From: Eubacteriales bacterium
GTDB taxonomy: Bacteria > Bacillota > Clostridia > Acetivibrionales > JANLFN01
NCBI GenBank assembly: GCA_024655885.1
Contig: JANLFN010000007.1
Location: forward strand, 62,001 to 126,000
DNA length: 64,000 nucleotides
Reading direction: 5' to 3'
Shown here: positions 1-8,147 of the stretch, in pieces
Numbering within the stretch: the first letter of the stretch is position 1
Layout: every line of letters starts with the position of its first letter
Position numbers and translations under genes: made by a program
Notes under the pieces: generated by a model
Database searches by the model: none
What the model was told of the DNA's origin: nothing
The model's input: the letters and a program-made list of their open reading frames with translations, nothing else

Positions 1-868
1 TAAACATTCCGGCTATATTTTTCTCTCTTGCATTGCACCTGTTTAAAACCGGCGTACCCAGAACAATCTCCTTCTTTTGTGTAACCCTGCTGATGTATAT
101 GGAAAGTACGGCAAGAAAAAACGTGAAGATTGAAGTTTTACTTTCGGCACAGTACCGGTGTATTTGCGACGCCAGTTCTACAGGAATTACGAAGGCCTTT
201 CTCTTTGATCTGGTACTTTTGAAAGGGGCACTTTTACTTTTTAAGCTGGTAATTTCCGGGACATCGGTAAACCTGGAATTCCAGAATTCCCTGTCTCTAA
301 TAAATTTTTTAGAATTCTTATAGCTTTTTTCCCTCAAAATGAATTCGGTGTACGAAGGCATCTTTTCTGAAGGGATTGCAGTGCCGTTTACAAGGCACCC
401 GTAGTATTCCATGATCTGATTTACAATCAGCGATATCGTCCATGCATCCGAAATCAAATGATGGGTTTTTATGTAAAAGCCTCCCTCGTTGTGGCTGATT
501 TTCACGAGAGCAAAATAAAAGAGATCGGATTCTATCAGGTTAAAAGGTTTCCGTGTCTGGTATTCATCCCATTTATACAATTCTCCGATAGTTTTTCCGC
601 TAAAATCAAAAAAATCAAGCTTTATGTAATTATACTCGGAAATATACTGTTTCGGCTCATCCTCGGTTTCAACCATTCTTAGCCGCATTGAATCATTTTT
701 TTGTATGGCAGTATTGATCGCTTTTTCAAGCAATGCATAATCAATATTTCCTTTTATCTTGGCTGTGCCTGCAATATTCCCAATGCTGGTATGAGGATGC
801 AACTTTTCCGTATACCATATTCCTTTTTGCGGATGTGTCAGTGGATAGTACATATCTCTCATACTCAT
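1..868 (-). CDS. Nonribosomal peptide synthetase, N-terminal condensation domain (partial, runs off left edge)
   Basis: The minus strand is open from an ATG at 868 to the window edge, giving about 289 residues without a stop. The start is set by a GGAGG-type ribosome site at 870-878. The protein opens directly with a condensation domain: an N-terminal 'HPQKGIWYTEK' stretch (C1-like), the catalytic-region motif HHLISDAW (consensus HHxxxDG, with A in place of G) at about residue 145, and LGTPVLNR near residue 275. Condensation domains join aminoacyl or acyl units on carrier proteins. A C domain at the very start of the first protein often acylates the first residue or receives a unit from another subunit; which applies here is not visible. 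Everything downstream lies outside the window. The family call is firm; the product is unknown. Confidence 0.85.
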   Translation of the reverse strand, partial: MSMRDMYYPLTHPQKGIWYTEKLHPHTSIGNIAGTAKIKGNIDYALLEKAINTAIQKNDSMRLRMVETEDEPKQYISEYNYIKLDFFDFSGKTIGELYKWDEYQTRKPFNLIESDLFYFALVKISHNEGGFYIKTHHLISDAWTISLIVNQIMEYYGCLVNGTAIPSEKMPSYTEFILREKSYKNSKKFIRDREFWNSRFTDVPEITSLKSKSAPFKSTRSKRKAFVIPVELASQIHRYCAESKTSIFTFFLAVLSIYISRVTQKKEIVLGTPVLNRCNAREKNIAGMF

Positions 869-878
869 CTTTTCCTCC

Positions 879-1762
879 TCACGGACCAATGTACCATGTA
901 TCGTTAATTTTAATTAAATCTTAAAAACTTTATATAAAGATGCCGCTTTACCGATTAAATTTATTTGATCGCCTGCTGCAATAGGTATATTCGTTACAGG
1001 GCCACGAATACTTTTTAGCATGACCAATTTCTAGCCTTCCCAGAATGCTAAAAACGCGCTTCTTTGATGGTTCGTTGCCGTGCCTCGCTTCCGGGGCCCA
1101 ATCCGGCTGCGGGGCACTTGTGAACATATCTACTTGTTTTTACATAATTTTCACACCCACTTAAACAATGAAATTATATCACGATATCACCATAAGCACT
1201 ATACTTTTTAAGCTTTTCTGCATTTAGGACGCGCACATCTGCTTAACCGATTTTTTCTTCTTAATATGTCCTCACCCCCAAGTTCAGGCATGGGATTTTT
1301 ATGGAACTCATGGACACCGGTTTTATAAAGGGCGTTTAAATCCTCCTCTTTTAGGACATTGGAACAACCGGAAAATTTAATTTTTAAATGTAATACCTGT
1401 ATTAAATGTATATAAATATATTATAATTATAACAAAATAACCCCTCGATTTGAAGAAAAAGTAAAAATAACAAAAATTGCAAGCTTTTTACCGCTTGCAG
1501 TTTTAAATATTCGCATCTTCAATTCTTACTTATTCCGCCGCTTTATTCTTCATCTTTGTTTACAGCAGCGGGTCCGTGGCCGATGCCGGGTGCCCTTTTT
1601 CTTCCAGGAAAGGAGGAATTTCTTTCGCAGTGGTCCCAGCAGATATTCTTATGTCGTCCCGGGGGCCCAATGCAATGAGAAAAGCCTTAACACGGTTCTT
1701 CTGGCATTCCAGGTGAGCCGCTTTATTCCCGGGAGCCATTCCCCCAAACGCCAGACCGCCCC
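879..1762. other. Long gene-poor stretch with decayed coding traces
   Basis: About 880 bases without a convincing gene, between the divergent NRPS start and a broken Crp-like fragment. Minus-strand reading gives only short pieces with protein-like composition but no good start or ribosome site: a 35-codon piece at 914-1021, and a piece ending at 1208 that reads '...LYKTGVHEFHKNPMPE'. The NRPS promoter should lie just right of 879, but I could not pick a clear -35/-10 pair. I read the stretch as eroded DNA, not as a gene. Confidence 0.5.
1478..1499. terminator. Short hairpin flanked by A and T runs
   Basis: TGCAAGC at 1478-1484 pairs with GCTTGCA at 1493-1499 around an 8-base loop. An A-run lies on the left and TTTT on the right, so it could terminate in either direction. 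No intact gene directly precedes it, so it may be left over from a lost gene. Confidence 0.4.
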
Positions 1763-1906
1763 TTAAGTCAATTCACTGCCTTCAAGCGCTTGTGTGTACG
1801 CCCTGGTATGGGTGCTGAAAATATCGCCTGATTCCAGGATTGACAGGGTGAACTCTTTTTCACCATAAGAATGTTTATAATTCAATACTCTGCGCCATCC
1901 TTTCAT
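1763..1906 (-). pseudogene. Fragment of a Crp/Fnr-type cyclic-nucleotide-binding domain
   Basis: A 47-residue minus-strand reading frame contains 'GEKEFTLSILESGDIFSTHT' followed by 'ALEGSEL'. This is the central beta-roll pattern of the Crp/Fnr sensor domain (…L.PGDIFG.H…AL..SEL). No DNA-binding HTH follows before the stop, and nothing before the ATG continues the domain, so only a quarter of a normal regulator of about 220 residues is present. Seen: the motif and the truncation. Inferred: it is a dead remnant, not a small working protein. Another short open piece downstream on the same strand (about 1555-1760) is not identifiable. Confidence 0.5.
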
Positions 1907-2026
1907 TAGACGTAGTGAATTTACAGGCCGCCGCATATTTGTATTATTGCTGGAAATGCTAATTCAAGGGCAACTGTAGTAAAGCGATTTTTAACCCATA
2001 AAAATACAATGATTAAGGTGATGAAT

Positions 2027-2407
2027 ATGGAAATCAGAGAGAACAGGATGGTCCCCCTGGGGTATGGTAAATTCGTGCGCTCGGATAAAATTGTGGGCCT
2101 GGAACCCATAGAAGACGACCGCGGACCGGGCAGGCGTACAATAGTATACGTCGAAGACGTGAAATCCCCTTTAATTGCATCAAGGACCGAAAACTCCATT
2201 CTTGCCAACATGGTGGAAATTCCAAGGGAAGATCTGGAAGCGGCCGCCGCTTTAGAACTTTTAAAGGATATCCGGGATGACATCCTGCAAATCGGTCCCA
2301 TGCTTCGGAAGAGTATAAAAAGTGAAGCAGAATTCGACATTGATAAAATCGAGAAAAAAATCAATGAAATTTTAAGGCATGAGATAGAATTCGAGGAGGC
2401 ACAATAA
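2027..2407 (+). CDS. RemA-like (DUF370) small regulator with an acidic C-terminal extension
   Basis: About 126 residues. Residues 8-65 match the RemA/DUF370 pattern: 'PLGYGKFVRSDKIVGLEPI' corresponds to RemA 'NIGFGNIVSANRIIAIV', followed by a basic 'GPGRRTIVYVED' and a hydrophobic strand. RemA of Bacillus is an oligomeric DNA-binding activator of biofilm matrix genes. Unlike the usual 75-90 residue RemA, this one adds about 55 charged, helical residues ending 'EIEFEEAQ'. An AAGGTG site at 2015-2020 fits the ATG at 2027; an earlier in-frame ATG at 2009 has no ribosome site. It stands alone between decayed genes. DNA binding is inferred only from the family. Confidence 0.65.
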   Translation: MEIRENRMVPLGYGKFVRSDKIVGLEPIEDDRGPGRRTIVYVEDVKSPLIASRTENSILANMVEIPREDLEAAAALELLKDIRDDILQIGPMLRKSIKSEAEFDIDKIEKKINEILRHEIEFEEAQ

Positions 2408-2531
2408 CGGGTAAGAGGCATGTACAGAAAAGATGGGGATATTTAAAAAAGCTGTTCAATCCATATTGAACACATATCTTCTTATATGAATACCATAATA
2501 TAGAGTTAGTTTACCATAATGAAATTATGTT

Positions 2532-3431
2532 ATGCGTCCCATATATCCCTATTTTGGATACGAAATTAAATGTGCCCCCATACCCATCACATTTCCGCCT
2601 CAGCACCAGATGCAGCAGCCCGGAATTGAATGGATGATGGTCCCAAGGCCCATCTATGATAACCCTTATTATCACGGGAGCGAAAAACTTGCAAACAAAG
2701 TCGCAATTATTACGGGAGGCAACAGTGGAATTGGCCGCGCCGTAGCCGTGGCTTTTGCCAAAGAAGGAGCCGATGTAGCTATTGTGTATCTCTATGAGCG
2801 GTCTGATGCCTTTGAAACGAAGGCTGCAGTTGAAAGACTGGGCCGACGGTGCCTTTTGATTGAATGAGACCTCAGGGACGAATCATTTTCAAAAAAGATG
2901 GTAAGCATCACCCTGCAATGCTTTGGACATCTTGATATCCTTGTAAACAACGTTGGTGTGCAATTCCCTCAAAAAAGCATCCTCGATATAAGCAGCGAAC
3001 AATTGGAAAATACATTCAGGACCAACATCTTTTCATTTTTTTACATGACTAAAGCCGCATTGCCTTATCTCAAACGGGGCAGTGCAATTATTAATACGGC
3101 TTCTATAACAGCCTATCAGGGTAAAAAGGAGTTAATAGACTATTCATCCACCAAAGGGGCCATTGTATCTTTTACCAGGTCACTATCCCTGTCGCTGGCC
3201 GAGCAAGGAATCAGAGTAAATGCAGTGGCTCCCGGTCCTACGTGGACACCGTTAATACCGTCCAGCTATTCCGCTGATGAGGTGAAAGTTTTCGGTCTGG
3301 AAGTTCCCATGAAGCGTGCCGCACAACCATATGAACTGGCTCCGGCCTATGTGTATTTAGCTTCCGACGACTCCAGCGATGTTTCCGGGCAGATGATCCA
3401 TGTAAATGGAGGCGCTATGGTAGAATCATAA
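2532..3431 (+). pseudogene. Short-chain dehydrogenase of the YdaD/YhdF type, interrupted by one in-frame stop
   Basis: A single 300-codon frame runs from 2532 to 3431 and is broken only by TGA at 2865-2867. The first part has the proline-rich leader 'PPQHQMQQPG' and the NAD(P)-binding TGGNSGIG motif. The second part has the catalytic serine, Y-x-x-x-K (YSSTK) and the terminal 'SGQMIHVNGG'. This is the layout of the roughly 290-residue general-stress or spore-associated dehydrogenases such as Bacillus YdaD. Relatives have glycine at the broken position ('I-x-GD'), so GGA to TGA explains the lesion by one base. The rest of the frame is undamaged, so the change is recent or a sequencing error. 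Translation in two pieces is unlikely to give enzyme. Substrate is unknown for this family. Confidence 0.8.
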
Positions 3432-3494
3432 AATATAACCGTTGAAAAAACGTGATATAATAAGCCTATCATCCTATTACCGGTTTGAATGGTT

Positions 3495-3520
3495 AAAAAA
3501 GGCGGCAGCGCGCCTTTTTT
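3495..3520 (+). terminator. Rho-independent terminator after the dehydrogenase
   Basis: AAAAAAGGCG at 3495-3504 pairs with CGCCTTTTTT at 3511-3520 around a six-base loop. The stem and T-run sit 64 bases after the dehydrogenase stop. Confidence 0.75.
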
Positions 3521-3832
3521 TGCTGCTTATAGATCATGGCGGTGGTTCCACAGCCAGGCCAAGTATTCCAGGCAGGCAGCCGGGACATCATAGGTCGGGC
3601 GGCCGCATTTGCAGCTTTCGTTTCCCTCTCAACTGCCTGGCTAAGATGAAATGAATGTCCCATTTATTTCCGATTGCATTTAAATATAAATCATTCGGCT
3701 TCTGATTTTATGACCTTTTTTAGAGATAAAAAATAGGGATATTACCCCAAAGAAAACAAACAAAGACGAAAAAAGGTGCCCGCTGTGCTCTTGTCCACAA
3801 GTCATTCGCAGTGAGACACACGTCTGGACCAA
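3521..3832. other. Intergenic stretch with no recognised gene
   Basis: About 310 bases between a terminator and the 3' end of a ferritin-like gene. A plus-strand open frame here is rich in arginine and proline with no start signal or family resemblance, so I do not call it. A T- and A-rich segment at 3680-3770 could serve the minus-strand gene as a weak end signal, but no clear hairpin was seen. Confidence 0.4.
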
Positions 3833-4426
3833 TCATTTCTCGTAACATTGGTTCCTGGAATATAGAAAATTATATTTACTGCTGTGTTTTATCTCGTCTG
3901 TTATAATCTCTGTAAGCATATTAATCTGTCTTCTGTCTTGCAACGCAAATAGTATTTTCCTATATCTCTCTACGGCTCCCAGTTCACCGAAAAGAGCTTT
4001 TTGTATTCCTGCGCAGTAGGATTTTGGCCTTTCGAATTCCGTATCCTGTGCAGGCGGTAGCATTTGTCCCGTCAGCTCAAGGTAAATTTGTCTAAACAGC
4101 TTGAAATGCTTTCTTTCATCGTCCCTTATGCTGCTGATTATTTTTTTGTCTTCCTCTGATGGGGCTATGCTTATAAGATAATCGTAAAACAGCTCATCTT
4201 CCCGTTCACCTGCAACAGCCCCATGTATAAGTTGCAGTGCCCCGGAAAGATTTCCAGGATAAGTATATGGATCTTGTGGTGCCATTCCTGGCATTGTTTG
4301 AGCCATTATATATGGATTCTGCACCATGCACGGCGGTGCGGAAGATATCGGCCTATTTGATGCAGGCATCGGAGCCATAGGCACGTTGGGCATTGTGATA
4401 TCAGAATACCCCCCATAGTATTGCAT
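3833..4426 (-). CDS. Ferritin-like (rubrerythrin-type) di-iron protein with a proline/methionine-rich N-terminus
   Basis: 197 residues. The first 60 are rich in Met, Pro, Gln and Tyr, a composition seen in spore-coat-associated proteins. The rest is a four-helix bundle with the ferritin-like metal pattern: a glutamate in 'AGEREDE' (near 73), E-x-x-H in 'DDERKHF' (near 103), a glutamate in 'FGELGAVE' (near 148) and E-x-x-H in 'TDEIKHS' (near 178). These residues typically bind a di-iron centre for peroxide reduction or iron handling. No rubredoxin domain is present, so it is not a full rubrerythrin. It is followed, in transcription order, by nothing within 400 bases, and is preceded by a second ferritin-like gene. 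Spore location is inferred. Confidence 0.7.
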   Translation of the reverse strand: MQYYGGYSDITMPNVPMAPMPASNRPISSAPPCMVQNPYIMAQTMPGMAPQDPYTYPGNLSGALQLIHGAVAGEREDELFYDYLISIAPSEEDKKIISSIRDDERKHFKLFRQIYLELTGQMLPPAQDTEFERPKSYCAGIQKALFGELGAVERYRKILFALQDRRQINMLTEIITDEIKHSSKYNFLYSRNQCYEK

Positions 4427-4543
4427 AAAATTCCCTCCTTACAGACTTACATAATATTCTATGTTCCGGTTTTTAAAAGTGTTCTCGAATGTAAGATAGG
4501 ACAGACTATAATGAATTGGCAATAAATATTAAACCGCTGTTTT

Positions 4544-5056
4544 TTACGCAAGAGAATCATACGTATCCGGGTCATATTTTAATAATAGTTGTGTTAAATG
4601 TTCGGCATGCCCCTTTTCTTCGCTGCTGACCGTATAGAACACACTCTTTACGTCTTGGTAAGGTATTTGGGCCAAATGCTGTTCATAGAGAATCACAGCT
4701 TCCAACTCACCTTTTATATCCTGCCTTACATTATTTAAGATTATCTGTTTATCGTATTCAGGTTTATATGTTTGCATTGGTGCTTTAGGGCCCAACTTAT
4801 CACCTATATGTTCCAGATATCTTTGATATTGTACCGTGTCATATTTACGAAGCAATATAAGAAACATGCCATAATGCTTTTTTTCATCTCTCATGATGCT
4901 TCTCCAAGCTGCATTAATGTCTTCCATGTTTGAATTTGCAATGTGCTCAGCGTAACCATTTATAGCGATAATTTCACCAATTAATGCTTCTCTGATTCTA
5001 TTTGTGTAAAGAAGCGGATTCCCTTGGGGTTGACCGCTCATTATTGTATAACTCAC
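4544..5056 (-). CDS. Second ferritin-like di-iron protein
   Basis: 170 residues from a GTG start at 5056, chosen because GGAGGG lies seven bases upstream; a longer frame to 5125 would translate through that ribosome site. The fold is a ferritin-like bundle with E-x-x-H signatures in 'RDEKKHYGMF' (near residue 53) and 'SSEEKGHAEH' (near 145), partnered by glutamates in 'IGEIIAING' and 'KGELEAVILYEQH'. It shares architecture but not the proline-rich leader of the neighbour 118 bases downstream on the same strand. The two probably act together in oxidant or iron defence. Function is inferred from metal-ligand pattern only. Confidence 0.65.
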   Translation of the reverse strand: MSYTIMSGQPQGNPLLYTNRIREALIGEIIAINGYAEHIANSNMEDINAAWRSIMRDEKKHYGMFLILLRKYDTVQYQRYLEHIGDKLGPKAPMQTYKPEYDKQIILNNVRQDIKGELEAVILYEQHLAQIPYQDVKSVFYTVSSEEKGHAEHLTQLLLKYDPDTYDSLA

Positions 5057-5250
5057 AATAGTTCCCTCCAAATTGTACAATTTTGATTTTACCCTAAATA
5101 GAAAGGTTTTTCTTAAAATAAACAATATATCAATATACTATTCATTAATGCATTTGTTGTGCCTTGTATAACATAATAAAAGTTTTATGCCGCAATAGTT
5201 CCCCGAAGCAAACAGTAGGTATAATGCCTCCAGTTTAATGCATAGCAAAA

Positions 5251-5293
5251 AAAATGCCCAAAACCGGCTTAAGACCTCTTTTCCCTGGTCTGA
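5251..5293 (+). repeat. Stray copy of the 3' part of the YeiH-type gene
   Basis: 39 bases at 5255-5293 match 8047-8085, inside the intact YeiH-type gene, with two mismatches, and an A-run extends the match leftwards. The similarity ends abruptly on both sides. It lies just after the stop of the minus-strand gene at 5304-5774 and has no reading frame of its own. This is direct evidence of a partial duplication or recombination scar. Confidence 0.75.
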
Positions 5294-5303
5294 ATAGGTT
5301 ATC

Positions 5304-5774
5304 CTAAATTCTTTTTTCTTCTTGGTCGAGAAACTCCTGGGTTTCATGTAGAGCGTTACTGATAGTAATTTCTGCATTATTTTTAATCTTTGGTTTCCTA
5401 ATATTGGGGCTTTCCAGATCTCCGCCCATTTCTCGTATGATCTGCTTTATTTTGTTTGCGTCGCTTTCTCCCGAATCCACAACAACCTTACAGTTTACGT
5501 CAGCAATCTCATCAAATGTTCCCATGCCGCTGACCATAGGACTTGCGGCATTCAAAGGCGCTTTATCCCTTACTGCTCCGTAAGCCTCTGATCCAAGCAC
5601 CAAGCCGGAAAGACTAACGGATGTTTCGGTACCCGGCAGGTTCGTCTGCACATTTCTATTTTCATTATAATGGTCATTCATATCTATAAAAGCTTCTTTA
5701 AAACCTAACTCTTTCAGCTTTTCAACCGTCTCTCTTGCAGCCTTAATTTTGCCGAAATATCCTTCAATCCTCAT
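5304..5774 (-). CDS. Conserved hypothetical protein with an YflT-like N-terminal segment
   Basis: 156 residues. It opens 'RIEGYFGKIKAARETVEKLK', a beta strand followed by a helix that resembles small stress proteins of the YflT/general-stress-17M type, where a strand-helix unit recurs. A second such unit appears at 'CKVVVDSGESDANKIKQII' (near residue 95). Between them is a low-complexity, Ser/Gly-rich linker. The C-terminus is charged. I do not recognise a specific family and give no function. It is co-directional with the ferritin-like genes downstream but separated by about 250 bases. Confidence 0.5.
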   Translation of the reverse strand: MRIEGYFGKIKAARETVEKLKELGFKEAFIDMNDHYNENRNVQTNLPGTETSVSLSGLVLGSEAYGAVRDKAPLNAASPMVSGMGTFDEIADVNCKVVVDSGESDANKIKQIIREMGGDLESPNIRKPKIKNNAEITISNALHETQEFLDQEEKRI

Positions 5775-5811
5775 TCTAAGCCCTTCTTTCCTACATAGTA
5801 TAACTTTTAAT

Positions 5812-5850
5812 TTGCGGCAGAGTACAGCTAATGTAGATTAACTGCCGCAA
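5812..5850. repeat. Inverted repeat, 9-bp arms
   Basis: TTGCGGCAG at 5812-5820 and CTGCCGCAA at 5842-5850 are perfect arms around a 21-base loop. It lies 38 bases upstream of the 5774 start, so it may be an operator or leader hairpin for that gene. It has no terminator-like T-run. Confidence 0.45.
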
Positions 5851-5864
5851 AGAATATCCAGGAA

Positions 5865-5901
5865 ATCGAATAGGTTTCAGCAAAGCTTAAACCTATTCGA
5901 T
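5865..5901. repeat. Inverted repeat, 13-bp arms
   Basis: ATCGAATAGGTTT at 5865-5877 pairs exactly with AAACCTATTCGAT at 5889-5901, leaving an 11-base loop. It sits downstream of the LysR gene and upstream of the 5774 gene. It may end LysR transcription, although the following bases are not a clean T-run. Confidence 0.5.
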
Positions 5902-6037
5902 ATAGTTTTGCCTTTTGGGAAATAATTATTCGAAATCTTGTACATAGAACAGTTGGGCTGAAAATATGAATGAAGCACGTTTGTTCCCATTGCAAAAAAA
6001 GAAGCTCTTCTTAGTATCAAACTCCTATTTTAAAGGT

Positions 6038-6934
6038 TCAAATCACCGCACCTTGATTCACGACAAAATCCATAAATCCTACAATAAAGTCTTTTGGGCC
6101 ATGGTCTGAATAGATAAAATTAAATTCCCTCATAATCCTGACACCATCCATCGGAATGATAACCAGTGACCCTGCCTCCACTTCCCGCTTTACGGCTTCC
6201 CTGGAGATAACGGTATATCCAAGATTTGCTTCTACAAGAGATTTTATAGCACCGATACTGCCAACCTCCATATATACCTTTACATCCGAAAGGTTATGGC
6301 CTAGCGCAACCAATTTATTTTCAAAGACCATCCGGGTCCCTGAGCCCTTCTCCCTCAAAATCAGCTTTCCCCTCTTGATGATATCCCCTATCCCTACCTT
6401 TGAGCACTTTACAAAACTGTCCAGCGGGGAACAGACCAGAACAAGCTCATCCTCTTTCAGCTTTTTGTACTGAAACCTGCTCTTGTCAAAAGGCCCTTCA
6501 ATCACCCCCAGATCAATCTCACCGCTGATTAATTTTTTCAGGATGACCTCCGAATTATTGACCTGCATGACAATATCTATAGAATTGTAAAGCCTCTTAT
6601 GTTCCCCTAGAAAATAGGGCAAAACGTATTCGCCAATGGTCAGGGTGGCGCCAATGGTATAGCGCTTTACCAGCGCCGACTTGTTTCTCAGCTTCCTTTC
6701 CAGGAGAACCTCCTTTGCCTCAAACTCCTTTGCGTGCTGGAGCAGCAGTTCTCCTTCCTCGGTCAGTGAAATCTGTCTCCCGTTTTTCTTTATCAACCTC
6801 ACCCCATAGAACTCTTCCAGCTGCTTGATATGCTGTGTTACTGCCGGCTGTGTGAGATTCAACGTATCAGCCGCCTTTGTAAAGCTTTTCAGCTTTGCCA
6901 CCTGGATAAATGTAGTCAGTTTTGAGTCCAGCAT
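6038..6934 (-). CDS. LysR-family transcriptional regulator paired with the YeiH-type transporter
   Basis: 298 residues, normal LysR length. The winged HTH is in residues 1-62 with the recognition region 'AADTLNLTQPAVTQHIKQLE'. Residues 90-294 form the periplasmic-binding-protein-like effector domain, including 'SGEIDLGVIEG' and 'EANLGYTVISREAV'. It is divergent from the YeiH-type gene with a 205-base shared upstream region, the common arrangement in which a LysR protein (YeiE in Escherichia coli) controls the neighbour. It most resembles the CysL/YeiE/CbbR group. A small sulfur anion or metabolite as inducer is inferred from the partner, not seen. Confidence 0.85.
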   Translation of the reverse strand: MLDSKLTTFIQVAKLKSFTKAADTLNLTQPAVTQHIKQLEEFYGVRLIKKNGRQISLTEEGELLLQHAKEFEAKEVLLERKLRNKSALVKRYTIGATLTIGEYVLPYFLGEHKRLYNSIDIVMQVNNSEVILKKLISGEIDLGVIEGPFDKSRFQYKKLKEDELVLVCSPLDSFVKCSKVGIGDIIKRGKLILREKGSGTRMVFENKLVALGHNLSDVKVYMEVGSIGAIKSLVEANLGYTVISREAVKREVEAGSLVIIPMDGVRIMREFNFIYSDHGPKDFIVGFMDFVVNQGAVI

Positions 6935-7031
6935 TTTTTTTGCTCCTAGAATTATTTGCCCCGCTTGATTTAATTTTATATCATTAAAAAAATTTTTTAA
7001 AGCTGTCTATAAATTTTTCTTATGCTTTAAT

Positions 7032-7049
7032 AACAAATCATAATTTGTT
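7032..7049. promoter_or_regulatory. Candidate LysR operator between the divergent genes
   Basis: AACAAAT (7032-7038) and ATTTGTT (7043-7049) form a perfect dyad with a four-base centre, about 100 bases from each start codon. LysR proteins bind such A/T-rich dyads upstream of the divergent target. No footprint evidence is available from sequence. Confidence 0.4.
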
Positions 7050-7139
7050 TTTATGGTTTATCCATACTAAAATATTTAAGGAAGCTGTGAAAAAAAGGAA
7101 CTCTACAGCTCAATAGACTAAATGCTCGGAGGCGATTTT

Positions 7140-8147
7140 ATGAATTGGTTTAGAAGAAACATACCGGGGATAGCCCTATCCTTCGCCCTTGCCCTGGCCG
7201 CCTACTGGCTGGGAGGTAAATTTCCCCTGGTGGGCGGGCCGGTGTTCGGCATTGTTCTGGGTATCATAATAAATAACACTCTGGGAAAGCCGGAACGGAC
7301 TTCCGAGGGCGTTAAATTTACGTCAAAAAAAATTCTGCAGTGGGCTATTGTCCTCCTGGGTACCGGCCTCAGCCTGAAGCAGGTATGGGAGACAGGTCTC
7401 GACTCCCTGTCCGTAATGCTTTTTACCCTCTGCTGCGCTTTTATTTCTGCCTATGGGGTGGGCAGGCTTATGAAAATTCCTTTCAGGCTGACCAGCCTCA
7501 TCGGCGTTGGTACGGCAATCTGCGGCGGTTCGGCCATTGCGGCGGTTTCACCCATCATCGAAGCCGAAGAAATGGAGGTGGCCTATTCCATATCCACTAT
7601 TTTTTTCTTTAATATTATCGCCGTACTTATATTTCCGCCTCTTGGCCATATCCTAGGCTTTACGGACAAAGCCTTCGGCCTTTGGGCAGGTACGGCGGTC
7701 AACGACACCTCATCCGTCGTTGCGGCCGGCTATGCCTTCAGCAATCAGGCAGGGGCCTATGCGACCATCGTCAAGCTGACCAGAACAACAATGATCATTC
7801 CCATATCCCTCATCTTTGCGGCAGCTACGGCATTAAAAAAGAAAAGGGCCTCTAAGAGCGGAGGCGCAGTAAATTACAGCTTTAAAAGCATTTTCCCCTG
7901 GTTCATCCTTGGATTTCTAGCAGCCTCTCTGTTAAACACCCTTGGCCTGTTTCAAGGACCTACCGTCACATTTCTGTCCTCTGCAGGCAAATTCTTTATT
8001 GTCATGGCTCTAGTGGCCGTGGGATTAAGCGCGGATTTTAAAAAAATGCTCAAAACCGGCTTAAGACCTCTTTTCCTTGGTCTGATTGTATGGTTTACGG
8101 TTGCCCTGGTTAGCATAGGAATACAGTTCATGACAGGCCAAATATGA
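7140..8147 (+). CDS. YeiH/UPF0324-family membrane transporter
   Basis: 336 residues from the ATG at 7140, which is preceded by GGAGG at a seven-base spacing; an upstream in-frame ATG at 7122 has no site. The protein is almost entirely hydrophobic with about ten membrane segments. Family landmarks are 'GPVFGIVLGIIINN', 'GTGLSLKQV', 'GTAICGGSAIAAVSPII' and 'WAGTAVNDTSSVVAAGY'. Relatives are annotated as putative sulfate or sulfonate-related exporters on the basis of context and regulator pairing. The divergent LysR gene supports the same call here. Direction and substrate of transport are not known. A 43-base piece of its 3' end is duplicated at 5251-5293. Confidence 0.85.
   Translation: MNWFRRNIPGIALSFALALAAYWLGGKFPLVGGPVFGIVLGIIINNTLGKPERTSEGVKFTSKKILQWAIVLLGTGLSLKQVWETGLDSLSVMLFTLCCAFISAYGVGRLMKIPFRLTSLIGVGTAICGGSAIAAVSPIIEAEEMEVAYSISTIFFFNIIAVLIFPPLGHILGFTDKAFGLWAGTAVNDTSSVVAAGYAFSNQAGAYATIVKLTRTTMIIPISLIFAAATALKKKRASKSGGAVNYSFKSIFPWFILGFLAASLLNTLGLFQGPTVTFLSSAGKFFIVMALVAVGLSADFKKMLKTGLRPLFLGLIVWFTVALVSIGIQFMTGQI

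Noticed and set aside
914..1021. 35-residue minus-strand frame 'MLKSIRGPVTNIPIAAGDQI'
   Set aside because: No ribosome site and no family match; could be chance.
1208..1403. Minus-strand piece reading 'LYKTGVHEFHKNPMPE' that recalls the C-terminus of copper homeostasis protein CutC
   Set aside because: Too short, no start or ribosome site, and the resemblance rests on a few residues; kept only as a sign of decayed DNA.
1921..2421. 166-codon minus-strand frame opposite the RemA-like gene
   Set aside because: Low-complexity Ser/Arg/Ile composition typical of an antisense shadow; the plus-strand frame has a ribosome site and family match.
3442..3654. 70-codon plus-strand frame after the dehydrogenase
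   Set aside because: It runs through the terminator hairpin and is Arg/Pro rich without a family match.
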